Below the pieces are notes generated by a model. The model did no database searches. It saw only the letters and a program-made list of their open reading frames with translations, and was not told the origin of the DNA. From positions 124,001 to 188,000 of the forward strand of contig NZ_BMQU01000007.1 in the NCBI RefSeq assembly GCF_014648275.1: 64,000 bases of DNA, given 5' to 3'. The stretch comes from Pseudomonas laurentiana. Lineage in GTDB: Bacteria > Pseudomonadota > Gammaproteobacteria > Pseudomonadales > Pseudomonadaceae. The position numbers and the translations under genes were made by a program. Of the stretch, positions 1 to 7,324 are shown in pieces; position 1 is the first letter of the stretch, and every line of letters begins with the position of its first letter.

Positions 1-821
1 GCGCCCAGCAGCACCTGTTTGACCTCCGTCTCAAGCCACTGGCCATCCGCCTGCTGCACAGTGGCGCGGTCAGGGCTCAACTGCATCAAGCTGCCGATGG
101 CATTGCGCGCACGGTCCAGCGAGCGCGCCTCGATCAGCTCGGCCAGCGTGAACAGGAACATCACCATCGCCGCTTCCGGCCATTGACCAATCAACACCGC
201 ACCCGTCACCGCGATGCTCATCAGGGCGTTGATGTTCAGGTTGCGGTTTTTCAGGGCGATCCAGCCCTTCTTGTACGTACCCAGGCCACCGCTGAGGATC
301 GCCACCAGCGCAACCAGCGCAACCACCCAGTTCGGCGCGACCGCCGTGAAGTGAATCACTTCCGCCACCAGTGCTGCGACGCCAGAAAGCGCCAGCGGCC
401 ACCAGGGCTTCTTCGCCGCTACATGCGGTTCATCCTGCGCCTCGGCGTTCTCTGCCAGCGGTTCGGCCTGCATGCCCAGGCCAGCGATAACCTGTTCGAT
501 AACCTTTGCCTCAGCCAGGGTATGGCGCACGCCAAGCACACGGTTGATCAGGTTGAATTCCAGTTGCTCGATCCCTGCCAGCTTACCCAGTGCATTCTGG
601 ATCAGGGTCTGTTCGGTCGGGCAATCCATGGCCTCGATACGGAAGCGACTCAGGCGAGCGTGAGCACTGCTCGCCTCGCTCAGTTGAATCAGCGCCGGTG
701 CCTCGGCGGCCGAGCAGCAGGCGTGGGCGTGCGCTTCATGACCATGATCGTGGTCATGGCCGTGATCATCATGCGCATGCTGGGCGTGATTGTGGCTGAC
801 AGGCGGGTTCATACGGTTCAT
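1..821 (-). CDS. cadA: Heavy-metal P-type ATPase, N-terminal part (cut by left edge)
   Basis: Open reading frame entering from the left edge on the minus strand; only about 273 N-terminal codons are present. The product should be a P1B-type ATPase exporting Cd2+/Zn2+/Pb2+ across the inner membrane. The N-terminus is very His-rich (about residues 10-35, ending in a CC pair), then comes a ferredoxin-like metal-binding domain carrying MDCPTEQ, then hydrophobic segments including FLFTLAELIEARSLDRARNA, typical of this family. The phosphorylation site (DKTGT) would lie outside the window. Two ATGs (821 and 812) could start it; I use the outer one. It is divergent from cadR and shares a MerR-type promoter with it, which supports the assignment. 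Confidence 0.9.
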   Translation of the reverse strand, partial: MNRMNPPVSHNHAQHAHDDHGHDHDHGHEAHAHACCSAAEAPALIQLSEASSAHARLSRFRIEAMDCPTEQTLIQNALGKLAGIEQLEFNLINRVLGVRHTLAEAKVIEQVIAGLGMQAEPLAENAEAQDEPHVAAKKPWWPLALSGVAALVAEVIHFTAVAPNWVVALVALVAILSGGLGTYKKGWIALKNRNLNINALMSIAVTGAVLIGQWPEAAMVMFLFTLAELIEARSLDRARNAIGSLMQLSPDRATVQQADGQWLETEVKQVLLG

Positions 822-841
822 CCCTAAAGGTCCTGTTGCCA

Positions 842-872
842 AGTACACACCCTGTAGCCACTATAGGGTCAA
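842..872 (-). promoter_or_regulatory. cadA promoter with CadR operator
   Basis: A 21-bp near-perfect dyad (849-869, 9-bp arms with one mismatch, 3-bp centre) lies between cadR and cadA. Read on the minus strand, a -35 TTGACC (867-872) and a -10-like TGTACT (842-847) are separated by 19 bp. A dyad inside an over-long 19-bp spacer is the arrangement that MerR-family activators untwist on metal binding. The match to cadR/cadA context is strong; actual binding is inferred. Confidence 0.75.
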
Positions 873-894
873 GCAATCTGCCGAGGAATGTGCG

Positions 895-1338
895 ATGAAA
901 ATCGGTGAACTGGCGAAAACCACCGACTGCCCAGTGGAAACCATCCGCTATTACGAACGCGAAGGCCTGCTGCCGGAGCCCGCGCGCAGTGAGGGTAACT
1001 ACCGGCTCTACACCCAGGCTCATGTCGAGCGCCTGACCTTCATCCGCAACTGCCGCACCCTCGACATGACCCTGGATGAAATCCGCAGCCTGCTACGCCT
1101 GCGCGATAGTCCGGAGGACCAGTGTGAAAGCGTCAACGCGCTGATTGACGAACACATCCTGCACGTCAAGGCCCGAATCGATGGGCTACTGGCCCTGCAG
1201 GAACAATTACTGGAACTGCGCCAGCGTTGCCATGCCCAGGAGGTACAGTGCTCGATCCTGCAGCATCTTGAGGTGAACGGGGCGATAACCGCACCGGATG
1301 CAGAGCATTCACACGTAGGCCGCAGCCACGGCCACTGA
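895..1338 (+). CDS. cadR: MerR-family cadmium-responsive regulator CadR
   Basis: 147-residue MerR-family activator of cadA. The N-terminal winged helix-turn-helix begins MKIGELAKTTDCPVETIRYY, followed by a coiled-coil dimerisation helix and a C-terminal metal site. Cysteines fall at residues 77, 112 and 119, the positions known for cadmium binding in P. putida CadR, and the tail is His-rich (HSHVGRSHGH), the second site described for CadR. The length equals that of CadR. The ATG at 895 is chosen because a GAGGA ribosome site precedes it and the MerR fold starts there; an upstream extension would run through the promoter. Divergent from cadA. Confidence 0.93.
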   Translation: MKIGELAKTTDCPVETIRYYEREGLLPEPARSEGNYRLYTQAHVERLTFIRNCRTLDMTLDEIRSLLRLRDSPEDQCESVNALIDEHILHVKARIDGLLALQEQLLELRQRCHAQEVQCSILQHLEVNGAITAPDAEHSHVGRSHGH

Positions 1339-1339
1339 C

Positions 1340-1361
1340 ATCCCTAACGGTGCCTAGGGAT
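1340..1361. terminator. Hairpin between convergent cadR and lysR
   Basis: A 7-bp perfect inverted repeat (1340-1346 with 1355-1361, 8-nt loop) sits immediately after cadR and overlaps the lysR stop codon. No T-run follows, so it is only a weak terminator candidate shared by the two convergent genes. Confidence 0.4.
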
Positions 1362-2268
1362 AAGCTGCCAACTGCGCCTTGACCGCCTCTGCTTGCTGGC
1401 GCAGGGCGTCCTCGAACAGGCTGACCAACTGCGACGGTGGCCGATGCAGGGGTTTGACGATGTTCACAGTAAAAGGAATCGAGACCGTGAAAGGGCGGAT
1501 CTGTACACCCTGCCCCACGAAGTCCAGGGCGGTCAGCGGGTTGACGATCGCCAGGCCAATCCCTTCGCGCACCATCGAACACACCGATGCCGCACTGTGG
1601 GTGTCCAGCACCAGCCGTCGCTCAACCTGCGCCTGCCGGAAGATTTCGTCGATCTGCTGCCGGTAGGTGTCCAGCGTGGACAGGCTGATAAAGGGCTGCC
1701 CGGAAAAATCGGCAGGCGCCAGCCGTTGCTTCTCAAGCAACGGATGCCCGTTGGGCAAGACACAGACCTCATCCACCGTCATCAGCGGCGATAACGTGGT
1801 GCCAGGTGGCGTGCTGCTCACTTCGGTCAGGCCGATATCGTGCCGTTGCGCGGAGAGCCATTCTTCCAGCAGCGGCGACTCCTGCTGGCTGATGGTGACG
1901 CTGGCCTTGGGAAACTGCGCCATAAAGCGTTGGCACGTCTTGGGCAACAGCGACTGGGAAAACACCGGCAGGCAAACAATCGATAACTGCCCCTGCTCGA
2001 ACTCACGCAGGGCTTCAGCCGTGTTGAGGATGCGATCAAGGCCGAAATAGGCCCGCTGTACTTCCTCGAACAACGCCAGTGCTTGTGAGGTAGGCCGCAA
2101 CCGACCACGAGCCCGCTCGAACAACTTCAGACGGGACAATTGCTCGAAACGGGCCAATTCTCGACTGACGGTCGGTTGCGAGGTGTGCAACATGACGGCC
2201 GCCTCGGTGACGCTACCCGAAGTCATGACCGCACGGAAAACCTCAATGTGACGCAAGGAGATGGACAT
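1354..2268 (-). CDS. lysR: LysR, activator of lysA
   Basis: 304-residue LysR-type transcriptional regulator. The winged helix-turn-helix (about residues 4-63) contains EAAVMLHTSQPTVSRELARF, and the effector domain holds QESPLLEEWLSAQRHDIGLT and THSAASVCSMVREGIGLAIV. These stretches are recalled as nearly identical in E. coli LysR, the founding member of the family, which activates lysA and senses diaminopimelate/lysine. Divergent placement next to lysA is the same as in E. coli. Starts at the ATG at 2268 with an upstream region of about 145 bp shared with lysA. Confidence 0.88.
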   Translation of the reverse strand: MSISLRHIEVFRAVMTSGSVTEAAVMLHTSQPTVSRELARFEQLSRLKLFERARGRLRPTSQALALFEEVQRAYFGLDRILNTAEALREFEQGQLSIVCLPVFSQSLLPKTCQRFMAQFPKASVTISQQESPLLEEWLSAQRHDIGLTEVSSTPPGTTLSPLMTVDEVCVLPNGHPLLEKQRLAPADFSGQPFISLSTLDTYRQQIDEIFRQAQVERRLVLDTHSAASVCSMVREGIGLAIVNPLTALDFVGQGVQIRPFTVSIPFTVNIVKPLHRPPSQLVSLFEDALRQQAEAVKAQLAAYP

Positions 2269-2292
2269 GGGCTGCTCGGGAGGTCGAAAGCC

Positions 2293-2334
2293 ATATCATA
2301 AATGAATGACCTCACGGCAAATTGATATTTTATG
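2293..2334. promoter_or_regulatory. Putative LysR binding region between lysR and lysA
   Basis: The AT-rich divergent intergenic stretch contains two nested interrupted dyads: ATATCA (2293-2298) with TGATAT (2323-2328), and CATAAA (2297-2302) with TTTATG (2329-2334). LysR-type regulators usually bind interrupted dyads between divergent genes. No footprint is known here, so this is inference from position and symmetry. Confidence 0.35.
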
Positions 2335-2414
2335 TGGCTTCAACCTTTCTCCATGATGCAGGCCATCCATGCCCCGCCACGCCGGGGCAGCGCCACACCC
2401 CAGGGAGAACCTCA

Positions 2415-3701
2415 TTGGAACACGCCGCCGCACAACGTCCAGGCCCATGCCGGACCACCGCCATCACCGACAGCACGCTGACCCGCTTGGTCGCCGAACA
2501 TGGCACCCCTCTGTGGGTGTATGACGCTCAGGTGATTCGCCAACGCATCCAGCAACTGGCGGGCTTCGACACGATCCGCTTCGCTCAGAAAGCCTGCTCG
2601 AACCTGCATGTACTGCGCCTGATGCGCGAAGCAGGGGTAGCGGTTGATGCCGTATCACTCGGGGAAATCGAACGCGCACTTAAAGCCGGCTTCAAAACCG
2701 GTCGTACCTCGGGCGCAGCCGAAGTAGTGTTCACCGCCGACCTGTTCGACCGGGCCACCCTGAACCGTGTGGTAGAAACACAGATCGAGGTCAACGTAGG
2801 CTCGATCGACATGCTTGAGCAACTGGGCGAGCGCTCCCCTGGGCACCGGGTCTGGCTGCGCATCAACCCTGGCTTCGGTCACGGCCATAGCAACAAGACC
2901 AACACCGGCGGCGAAAACAGCAAACACGGGATCTGGCACGAGCAGCTGCAAGAGGCGCTGGCCCAGGTTCGCAAATATCAGCTGCATCTGGTCGGCCTGC
3001 ATTTCCATATCGGCTCGGGCGTGGACTACTCCCACCTGCAGCGCGTATGCAGCGCCATGGTGGAGCTGATTGGCCGCCTGGACCACGACATCGAAGCGAT
3101 CTCTACCGGTGGCGGGCTATCGGTGCCTTACCGCGACGGCGAACAGGCCGTAGATATCGCGCACTACCTTACACAGTGGCGTGAAGCCAAACAGCAGATC
3201 GAACATCAATTGGGTCACCCGGTACGCCTGGAAATCGAGCCGGGCCGCTTCCTCGTGGCCGAATCCGGCCTGCTGGTCGCTGAAGTACGCGGGACCAAGC
3301 CGATGGGCAGCAACCACTTCACCTTGGTCGATGCTGGCTTCAATGACCTGATGCGGCCCTCGATGTACGGCAGCTACCATGAAATTTCATTGATCCCACA
3401 ACCCGGCACTGAGCAGGCACCACGCCCTCCACGCGCCACCGTAGTAGCAGGCCCGCTGTGCGAATCCGGTGATGTGTTTACTCAACGTGAAGGCGGCATC
3501 GTCGAATCGCGTCTGCTGCCGTCGGCCAAGGTGGGTGACTACCTGGTGTTCCATACCGCCGGGGCCTATGGCGCGTCGATGTCGTCGAACTACAACAGTC
3601 GCGGGCATGCTGCTGAAGTATTGATCGACGGAGAGGACAGCCGGTTGATCCGCAAACGCCAGAGCCTTGAGTCGTTGCTGGCGCTTGAACTGGACGCCTG
3701 A
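2415..3701 (+). CDS. lysA: Diaminopimelate decarboxylase
   Basis: 428-residue PLP-dependent decarboxylase converting meso-diaminopimelate to L-lysine, the last step of the pathway. The PLP lysine is Lys59 in FAQKACSN. Other landmarks are HFHIGSGVDY, SVPYRDGE, the phosphate-binding EIEPGRFLVAESG and the C-terminal GPLCESGDVFT and GAYGASMSSNYNSR. It resembles the enteric LysA (about 420 residues) closely. No ATG fits; the TTG at 2415 is chosen because GGGAG lies 8 nt upstream and length then matches. An earlier TTG at 2322 has no ribosome site. Pseudomonads usually carry a second lysA near cyaY, outside this window, so this could be an additional copy. Confidence 0.9.
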   Translation: MEHAAAQRPGPCRTTAITDSTLTRLVAEHGTPLWVYDAQVIRQRIQQLAGFDTIRFAQKACSNLHVLRLMREAGVAVDAVSLGEIERALKAGFKTGRTSGAAEVVFTADLFDRATLNRVVETQIEVNVGSIDMLEQLGERSPGHRVWLRINPGFGHGHSNKTNTGGENSKHGIWHEQLQEALAQVRKYQLHLVGLHFHIGSGVDYSHLQRVCSAMVELIGRLDHDIEAISTGGGLSVPYRDGEQAVDIAHYLTQWREAKQQIEHQLGHPVRLEIEPGRFLVAESGLLVAEVRGTKPMGSNHFTLVDAGFNDLMRPSMYGSYHEISLIPQPGTEQAPRPPRATVVAGPLCESGDVFTQREGGIVESRLLPSAKVGDYLVFHTAGAYGASMSSNYNSRGHAAEVLIDGEDSRLIRKRQSLESLLALELDA

Positions 3702-3714
3702 GGCTGTAACCAAA

Positions 3715-3745
3715 CACAACACAGGCCGCAATGGCCTGTGTTGTG
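3715..3745 (+). terminator. Hairpin after lysA
   Basis: A perfect 13-bp stem (3715-3727 with 3733-3745) closed by a 5-nt loop lies 13 nt after the lysA stop. There is no downstream T-run, so it may act as an mRNA-stabilising or Rho-assisted end rather than a classical terminator. Confidence 0.6.
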
Positions 3746-3753
3746 ATGCCCTG

Positions 3754-3810
3754 ATCAGACCGCCATCGGCGCGGTCATCAGCGGCATGGCGCTCGGAACC
3801 TTCGAAACTG
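3754..3810 (-). pseudogene. Duplicated 3' end of thyA
   Basis: The 26 bp at 3754-3779 are identical to 4581-4606, which encodes the last residues of ThyA (MTAPMAV and stop). Similarity continues with decay for roughly 30 bp more (about 70 per cent by eye). It is a detached copy of the end of thyA, 827 bp from the intact gene, and marks one boundary of the DUF3077 cassette. Confidence 0.7.
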
Positions 3811-3953
3811 AGTCTTTCAGGCGCGAAGGGATGAGCCCTGATACTCCTGATATCAGTTGTAAAATTTCAGGTTTACGCTCTTTCGGATTTACCCTACGCA
3901 CGCTGCCGTATTTTCTATATTGTTGCGAAGATTCATTAGGTCTAGCTTCCTCG

Positions 3954-4140
3954 GGTCGTCGTTTTCGCGACCGGGTGTGAGAGCCCGTCTGATCTAATGG
4001 CAGCTTTGTCATGGCAGCCGTGCGTGGGCAGACTTCGGTCTGGCCGGGTTCCTAGGTCTCCGGTCTCTCACCCCACGTACGGCTGCCACCCTACTCCTGT
4101 GAGAGGGACTGGGAGGTGGCTCCTGTCTGATCCTAGGAGT
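3954..4140 (+). ncRNA. Folded 5' leader upstream of the DUF3077 operon
   Basis: The stretch before the 32-codon ORF folds strongly. A hairpin with GGTCG/CGACC arms (3954-3958/3968-3972) is followed by a 16-bp stem pairing 4013-4028 with 4072-4087, with a single G-U wobble. The stem encloses a UUCG tetraloop hairpin (4029-4042, CAGAC/GTCTG) and a second arm (CCGG 4044-4047 with 4060-4063), giving a three-way junction. Downstream, 4093-4098 can pair with the ribosome site at 4135-4140. No convincing ORF uses this stretch. I do not recognise it as a named RNA family; a structured cis-regulatory leader is my interpretation. Confidence 0.6.
4135..4139 (+). promoter_or_regulatory. Ribosome binding site possibly hidden in a helix
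   Basis: AGGAG lies 7 nt before the ATG at 4147. It is complementary to ACTCCT at 4093-4098 and also to CTCCT at 4120-4124, while GGGAGG at 4111-4116 could compete for the same partners. Two mutually exclusive pairings are therefore possible. Confidence 0.5.
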
Positions 4141-4146
4141 TACACG

Positions 4147-4245
4147 ATGAACAAGATTGTCCCAGACCCACCAGTTACATTACCGCCCCGCACTTCTGCA
4201 TCGCTGACCACGCTGCAATCCATGGATAAGGGAGTGATGGTATGA
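4147..4245 (+). CDS. Short leader-proximal ORF (32 aa), unknown
   Basis: 32-codon ORF starting MNKIVPDPPV, rich in Pro and Thr, with an AGGAG ribosome site 7 nt upstream. Its stop overlaps the start of the DUF3077 gene in an ATGA arrangement, implying translational coupling. The N-terminus recalls the opening of short Pseudomonas proteins (DUF6124/DUF3077 type) that often occur in such pairs, so it may be a shortened version of one of these, or a leader peptide. No function can be assigned. Confidence 0.5.
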   Translation: MNKIVPDPPVTLPPRTSASLTTLQSMDKGVMV

Positions 4246-4517
4246 ACAAAGACTCACAAGCAGCGCTTGGCGAGACGGCGGGTGTCGCAAGCTTCATCAA
4301 AAGCCAGCATCCACCTGTAGACCTGTTTCGTATTTCACCTGGCGTCCCCTGCGACTACGCGCTGGAACAAGCATCAACCGTGCTCGGATGTGTACACAGG
4401 CTGATCCTGACGGGTGCTATGGAGGAAGACAGTGCCGCGATCTGGGCAGCCTACTACCTCAGCGGATTCGCCAAGGCGATCATCGATGATGTGGGGCTGG
4501 GGATGAAGAAGGCCTAA
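4242..4517 (+). CDS. DUF3077 family protein
   Basis: 91-residue soluble protein. The core LFRISPGVPCDYALEQASTV, then LGCVHRLILTGAMEED and AAYYLSGFAKAIIDDV, matches the DUF3077 pattern, a small mostly helical family largely confined to Pseudomonas and of unknown function. Translation is coupled to the preceding 32-codon ORF by a 4-bp overlap, and the pair lies behind a long folded leader. The cassette is bounded by copies of the thyA 3' end, suggesting insertion or duplication at this place. Confidence 0.8.
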   Translation: MNKDSQAALGETAGVASFIKSQHPPVDLFRISPGVPCDYALEQASTVLGCVHRLILTGAMEEDSAAIWAAYYLSGFAKAIIDDVGLGMKKA

Positions 4518-4534
4518 GGCCTCATCGTGGGATG

Positions 4535-4563
4535 AACCTGCACACCGTGGCTGTATGCAGGTT
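4535..4563. terminator. Hairpin between DUF3077 gene and thyA
   Basis: AACCTGCA (4535-4542) pairs with TGCAGGTT (4556-4563) across a 13-nt loop, between two convergent genes. No long T-run is present; a bidirectional end is plausible. Confidence 0.4.
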
Positions 4564-4581
4564 TACCCCAGATGCAGTAAA

Positions 4582-5553
4582 TCAGACCGCCATCGGCGCG
4601 GTCATCGGCGCGTGGTGCTCATAGCCTTCAAGGCTGAAGTCGCTCGGCTCGATCAGCTCCAGCCACTCAGGCTGGTAAACGCCCGTCTTGGCGAATTCCG
4701 GCACACGGTCAGAGATCACCAACTTCGGCGCGGCCAGTGGTTCGCGCTTGAGCTGCTCGTTGAGCATGTCCAGGTGGTTCTCATAGACGTGCGCATCGCC
4801 GATGAAGTAAGTGAACCAGCGCGGCGTGTAACCGGTCAGACGGCCTACCAGCGACAGCAGTGCAGCCCCCTCGGTGAGGTTGAACGGCGTGCCAAGGCCC
4901 AGGTCGTTGGAGCGGATGTAGAGGGTCAGGGAGATTTCCTTGGTCTCGACATTCGGGTGGAACTGGTACAGCAAGTGGCACGGCGGCAAGGCCATTTCGT
5001 CAAGCTGAGCGCAGTTCCAACCGTGAAACAGGATGCGTCGGCTGCCTGGGTCATTGATGATGGTGTCGACGCACTGACGAATCTGGTCAATGGCCTTGTA
5101 CAGCACCACGAACGCCTCACCGTCTTCTTCAGCTTCGGCGATTGCCTGGAAACCCTGGCTTTGAGCCAGTGCGATAGCAGCCGGGTTACTCAGCGGAATG
5201 CGCTTGTACGCCGGCCACTGGCGCCATTGCACGCCATAGATTTCACCCAGGTCATCAGCGCCCTGACGGAACGGGTTGGCCAGCCACTGGGCATTTTCGT
5301 TGGCATTCTGGTCCCACACCTTGCAGCCCAGCTCGCGGAACTGCGCGGCGTTTTTCACCCCGCGCAGGAAACCGACCATCTCGCCAATGGCAGACTTGAA
5401 CGCCAGCCGGCGAGTGGTGATGGCCGGGAAGCCTTCCTGCAGGTCGAAACGCAGCATGGCACCCGGAAAACTGATGGTGCGGATGCCGGTACGGTTGCCC
5501 TGCAGGGTGCCGTGCTTGATCACGTGGGCGACCAGATCTAGATATTGCTTCAT
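4582..5553 (-). CDS. thyA: Thymidylate synthase
   Basis: 323-residue ThyA, converting dUMP to dTMP with methylenetetrahydrofolate. Landmarks are [15 protein letters not shown] near the N-terminus, [13 protein letters not shown], the catalytic Cys in [13 protein letters not shown], the dUMP/folate region [13 protein letters not shown] and the C-terminal MTAPMAV. It is longer than the 264-residue E. coli enzyme because of internal insertions, as is common in Pseudomonas. It is the last gene of a minus-strand group with lgt and the TSUP transporter; thyA lies 48 bp after lgt, and the lgt-thyA neighbourship is widespread in proteobacteria. Its 3' end is duplicated near 3754. Confidence 0.96.
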   Translation of the reverse strand: MKQYLDLVAHVIKHGTLQGNRTGIRTISFPGAMLRFDLQEGFPAITTRRLAFKSAIGEMVGFLRGVKNAAQFRELGCKVWDQNANENAQWLANPFRQGADDLGEIYGVQWRQWPAYKRIPLSNPAAIALAQSQGFQAIAEAEEDGEAFVVLYKAIDQIRQCVDTIINDPGSRRILFHGWNCAQLDEMALPPCHLLYQFHPNVETKEISLTLYIRSNDLGLGTPFNLTEGAALLSLVGRLTGYTPRWFTYFIGDAHVYENHLDMLNEQLKREPLAAPKLVISDRVPEFAKTGVYQPEWLELIEPSDFSLEGYEHHAPMTAPMAV

Positions 5554-5601
5554 GACTTACCTGTTTCAAAACAGACAGGGGCGTACCCCTGCCTTACACA
5601 T

Positions 5602-6414
5602 TTAAAGCGCAGCGCCCTTGGAGGTCGGCGCGCGGCGATAGGCCAGCCAGATCAACCCGATACCACCGAGGATCATTGGCACGCAGAGCAACTGGCCCAT
5701 GGTCAACCAACCGAACGCGATGTAGCCCAATTGCGCATCGGGCACGCGGACGAACTCGACGATGAACCGGAAGATGCCATAGAACAGCGCGAACATGCCG
5801 GAAATGGCCATCGTCGGCCGTGGCTTGCGCGAATACAGCCAGAGAACCAGGAACAATGCCACACCTTCCAGTGCAAACTGGTAAAGCTGCGACGGGTGGC
5901 GCGGCAATTGTGCCGGATCACTGAACGCTGGGAAGACCATGGCCCATGGCACATCGGTCGCCTTGCCCCACAATTCGGCGTTGATGAAGTTACCGATACG
6001 CCCGGCCCCCAAGCCAATCGGCACCAGTGGTGCGACGAAGTCCATCAGCTCAAAGAACGACTTGTTGTTGCGCTTGCCGAACCACAGAGCCGCCAGCATG
6101 ACGCCGATAAAGCCGCCATGGAACGACATGCCGCCCTTCCAGACTTCGAAAATCAACGCGGGATTGGCCAGGTACGCACTCAGGTCATAGAACAGCACAT
6201 ACCCCAGGCGACCACCGACAATCACGCCCATGGACAGCCAGAACACCAGGTCGGAAAGCTTTTCGCGGCTCCAGGTCGGGTCGAAGCGGTGCAACCGGCG
6301 CGATGCCAGCAGCCAGGCGCCGCCGATGCCGATCAGGTACATCAGGCCGTACCAGTGGATTTTCAGCGGCCCGATGGCCACGGCCACGGGGTCGATATTC
6401 GGATAAGGCAGCAT
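5602..6414 (-). CDS. lgt: Prolipoprotein diacylglyceryl transferase
   Basis: 270-residue inner-membrane enzyme that transfers diacylglycerol from phosphatidylglycerol to the lipobox cysteine of prolipoproteins. Multiple hydrophobic helices are present; the N-terminus reads [20 protein letters not shown]. The family signature [13 protein letters not shown] is intact, as is [12 protein letters not shown], and [12 protein letters not shown] follows. The ATG at 6414 is preceded by GAGGACG at good spacing; a TTG one codon earlier is less likely. It follows the TSUP gene by 15 bp and precedes thyA by 48 bp, so the three probably share a transcript. Confidence 0.96.
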   Translation of the reverse strand: MLPYPNIDPVAVAIGPLKIHWYGLMYLIGIGGAWLLASRRLHRFDPTWSREKLSDLVFWLSMGVIVGGRLGYVLFYDLSAYLANPALIFEVWKGGMSFHGGFIGVMLAALWFGKRNNKSFFELMDFVAPLVPIGLGAGRIGNFINAELWGKATDVPWAMVFPAFSDPAQLPRHPSQLYQFALEGVALFLVLWLYSRKPRPTMAISGMFALFYGIFRFIVEFVRVPDAQLGYIAFGWLTMGQLLCVPMILGGIGLIWLAYRRAPTSKGAAL

Positions 6415-6429
6415 CAAACGTCCTCTTTC

Positions 6430-7212
6430 TTAAAGCAAAAAGCTCAGGCCGACACAGAACAACAGTGCGGCAAACAGCCGTTTCAGCAGGCGGGGCGACA
6501 GCTTGTGAGCCAAGCGCGCACCGAAACGGGCAAAAAACATACTGGTCAGGGCAATACCCAACAGCGCCGGCAAATACACAAACCCGAGACTATGCGCTGG
6601 TAACAACGGGTCGTGCCAGCCCAGAAACATGAAACTTAGAGCACCGGCCAAGGCGATCGGGAAGCCGCAGGCCGATGACGTCGCCACCGCCTGCTGCATC
6701 GGCAGGCTGCGCCAGGTCAGAAACGGCACAGTCAGCGAGCCGCCACCGATTCCGAAGATCGCCGAGGCCCAACCGATCACACTGCCGGCAGCGGTAAGGC
6801 CGGCTTTCCCGGGAATGCTGCGGCTGGCCTTGGGCTTGAGATCCAGCGCCATCTGCAAGGCAATGATCAAGGCGAACACACCAATGATCTTTTGCAGGTT
6901 AGGGCCCTGGATCGCCGAGGCGGTTTTCGCACCAATGCCAGCGCCGATGAGGATCCCAAGGGCCATCCAGATGAAGATCGGCCATTGCACCGCGCGTTTG
7001 AGATGGTGTTCGCGAATGGCATTGACCGAGGTGAAGACAATGGTCGCCAGTGACGTGCCGACCGCCAGGTGGGTCAACACCGAAGCATCGAAACCCTGCG
7101 CAGTGAAACTGAAGACCAACACCGGCACGATAATGATACCGCCACCAACGCCGAACAGCCCTGCCAGCACGCCCGCACAGGCGCCCAGCACTAGATAGAG
7201 CAGAAATTCCAT
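6430..7212 (-). CDS. TauE/SafE (TSUP) family membrane transporter
   Basis: 260-residue polytopic inner-membrane protein with about eight hydrophobic helices. The two halves each carry the family's glycine-rich turn: GLFGVGGGIIIVPVLV near residue 20 and AIFGIGGGSLTVPFL in the second half. TSUP members carry small anions such as sulfite, sulfonates or organic acids; the substrate here cannot be deduced. The start at 7212 places a TM helix at residue 1-25; a longer upstream extension would be non-hydrophobic and lacks support. First gene of the set with lgt and thyA. Confidence 0.88.
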   Translation of the reverse strand: MEFLLYLVLGACAGVLAGLFGVGGGIIIVPVLVFSFTAQGFDASVLTHLAVGTSLATIVFTSVNAIREHHLKRAVQWPIFIWMALGILIGAGIGAKTASAIQGPNLQKIIGVFALIIALQMALDLKPKASRSIPGKAGLTAAGSVIGWASAIFGIGGGSLTVPFLTWRSLPMQQAVATSSACGFPIALAGALSFMFLGWHDPLLPAHSLGFVYLPALLGIALTSMFFARFGARLAHKLSPRLLKRLFAALLFCVGLSFLL

Positions 7213-7324
7213 TGTCGCCCCCGGAAAAATCAGTCCGGCATGGTAACGGAAGCCGGGGTAATGGCTCCAGTGGCGCGCACGGCGCGCTCTGTTAGAGTGA
7301 GCGAAAACACAGGGAAAACCTGCC

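Noticed and set aside
3755-4012. 84-codon minus-strand frame in the duplicated thyA region
   Set aside because: Only its last few residues resemble ThyA. The remainder lies opposite the leader RNA, with no ribosome site, so I treat it as a relic boundary and not a gene.
4555-5541. 328-codon plus-strand frame over thyA
   Set aside because: Shadow frame opposite thyA, which has intact catalytic motifs.
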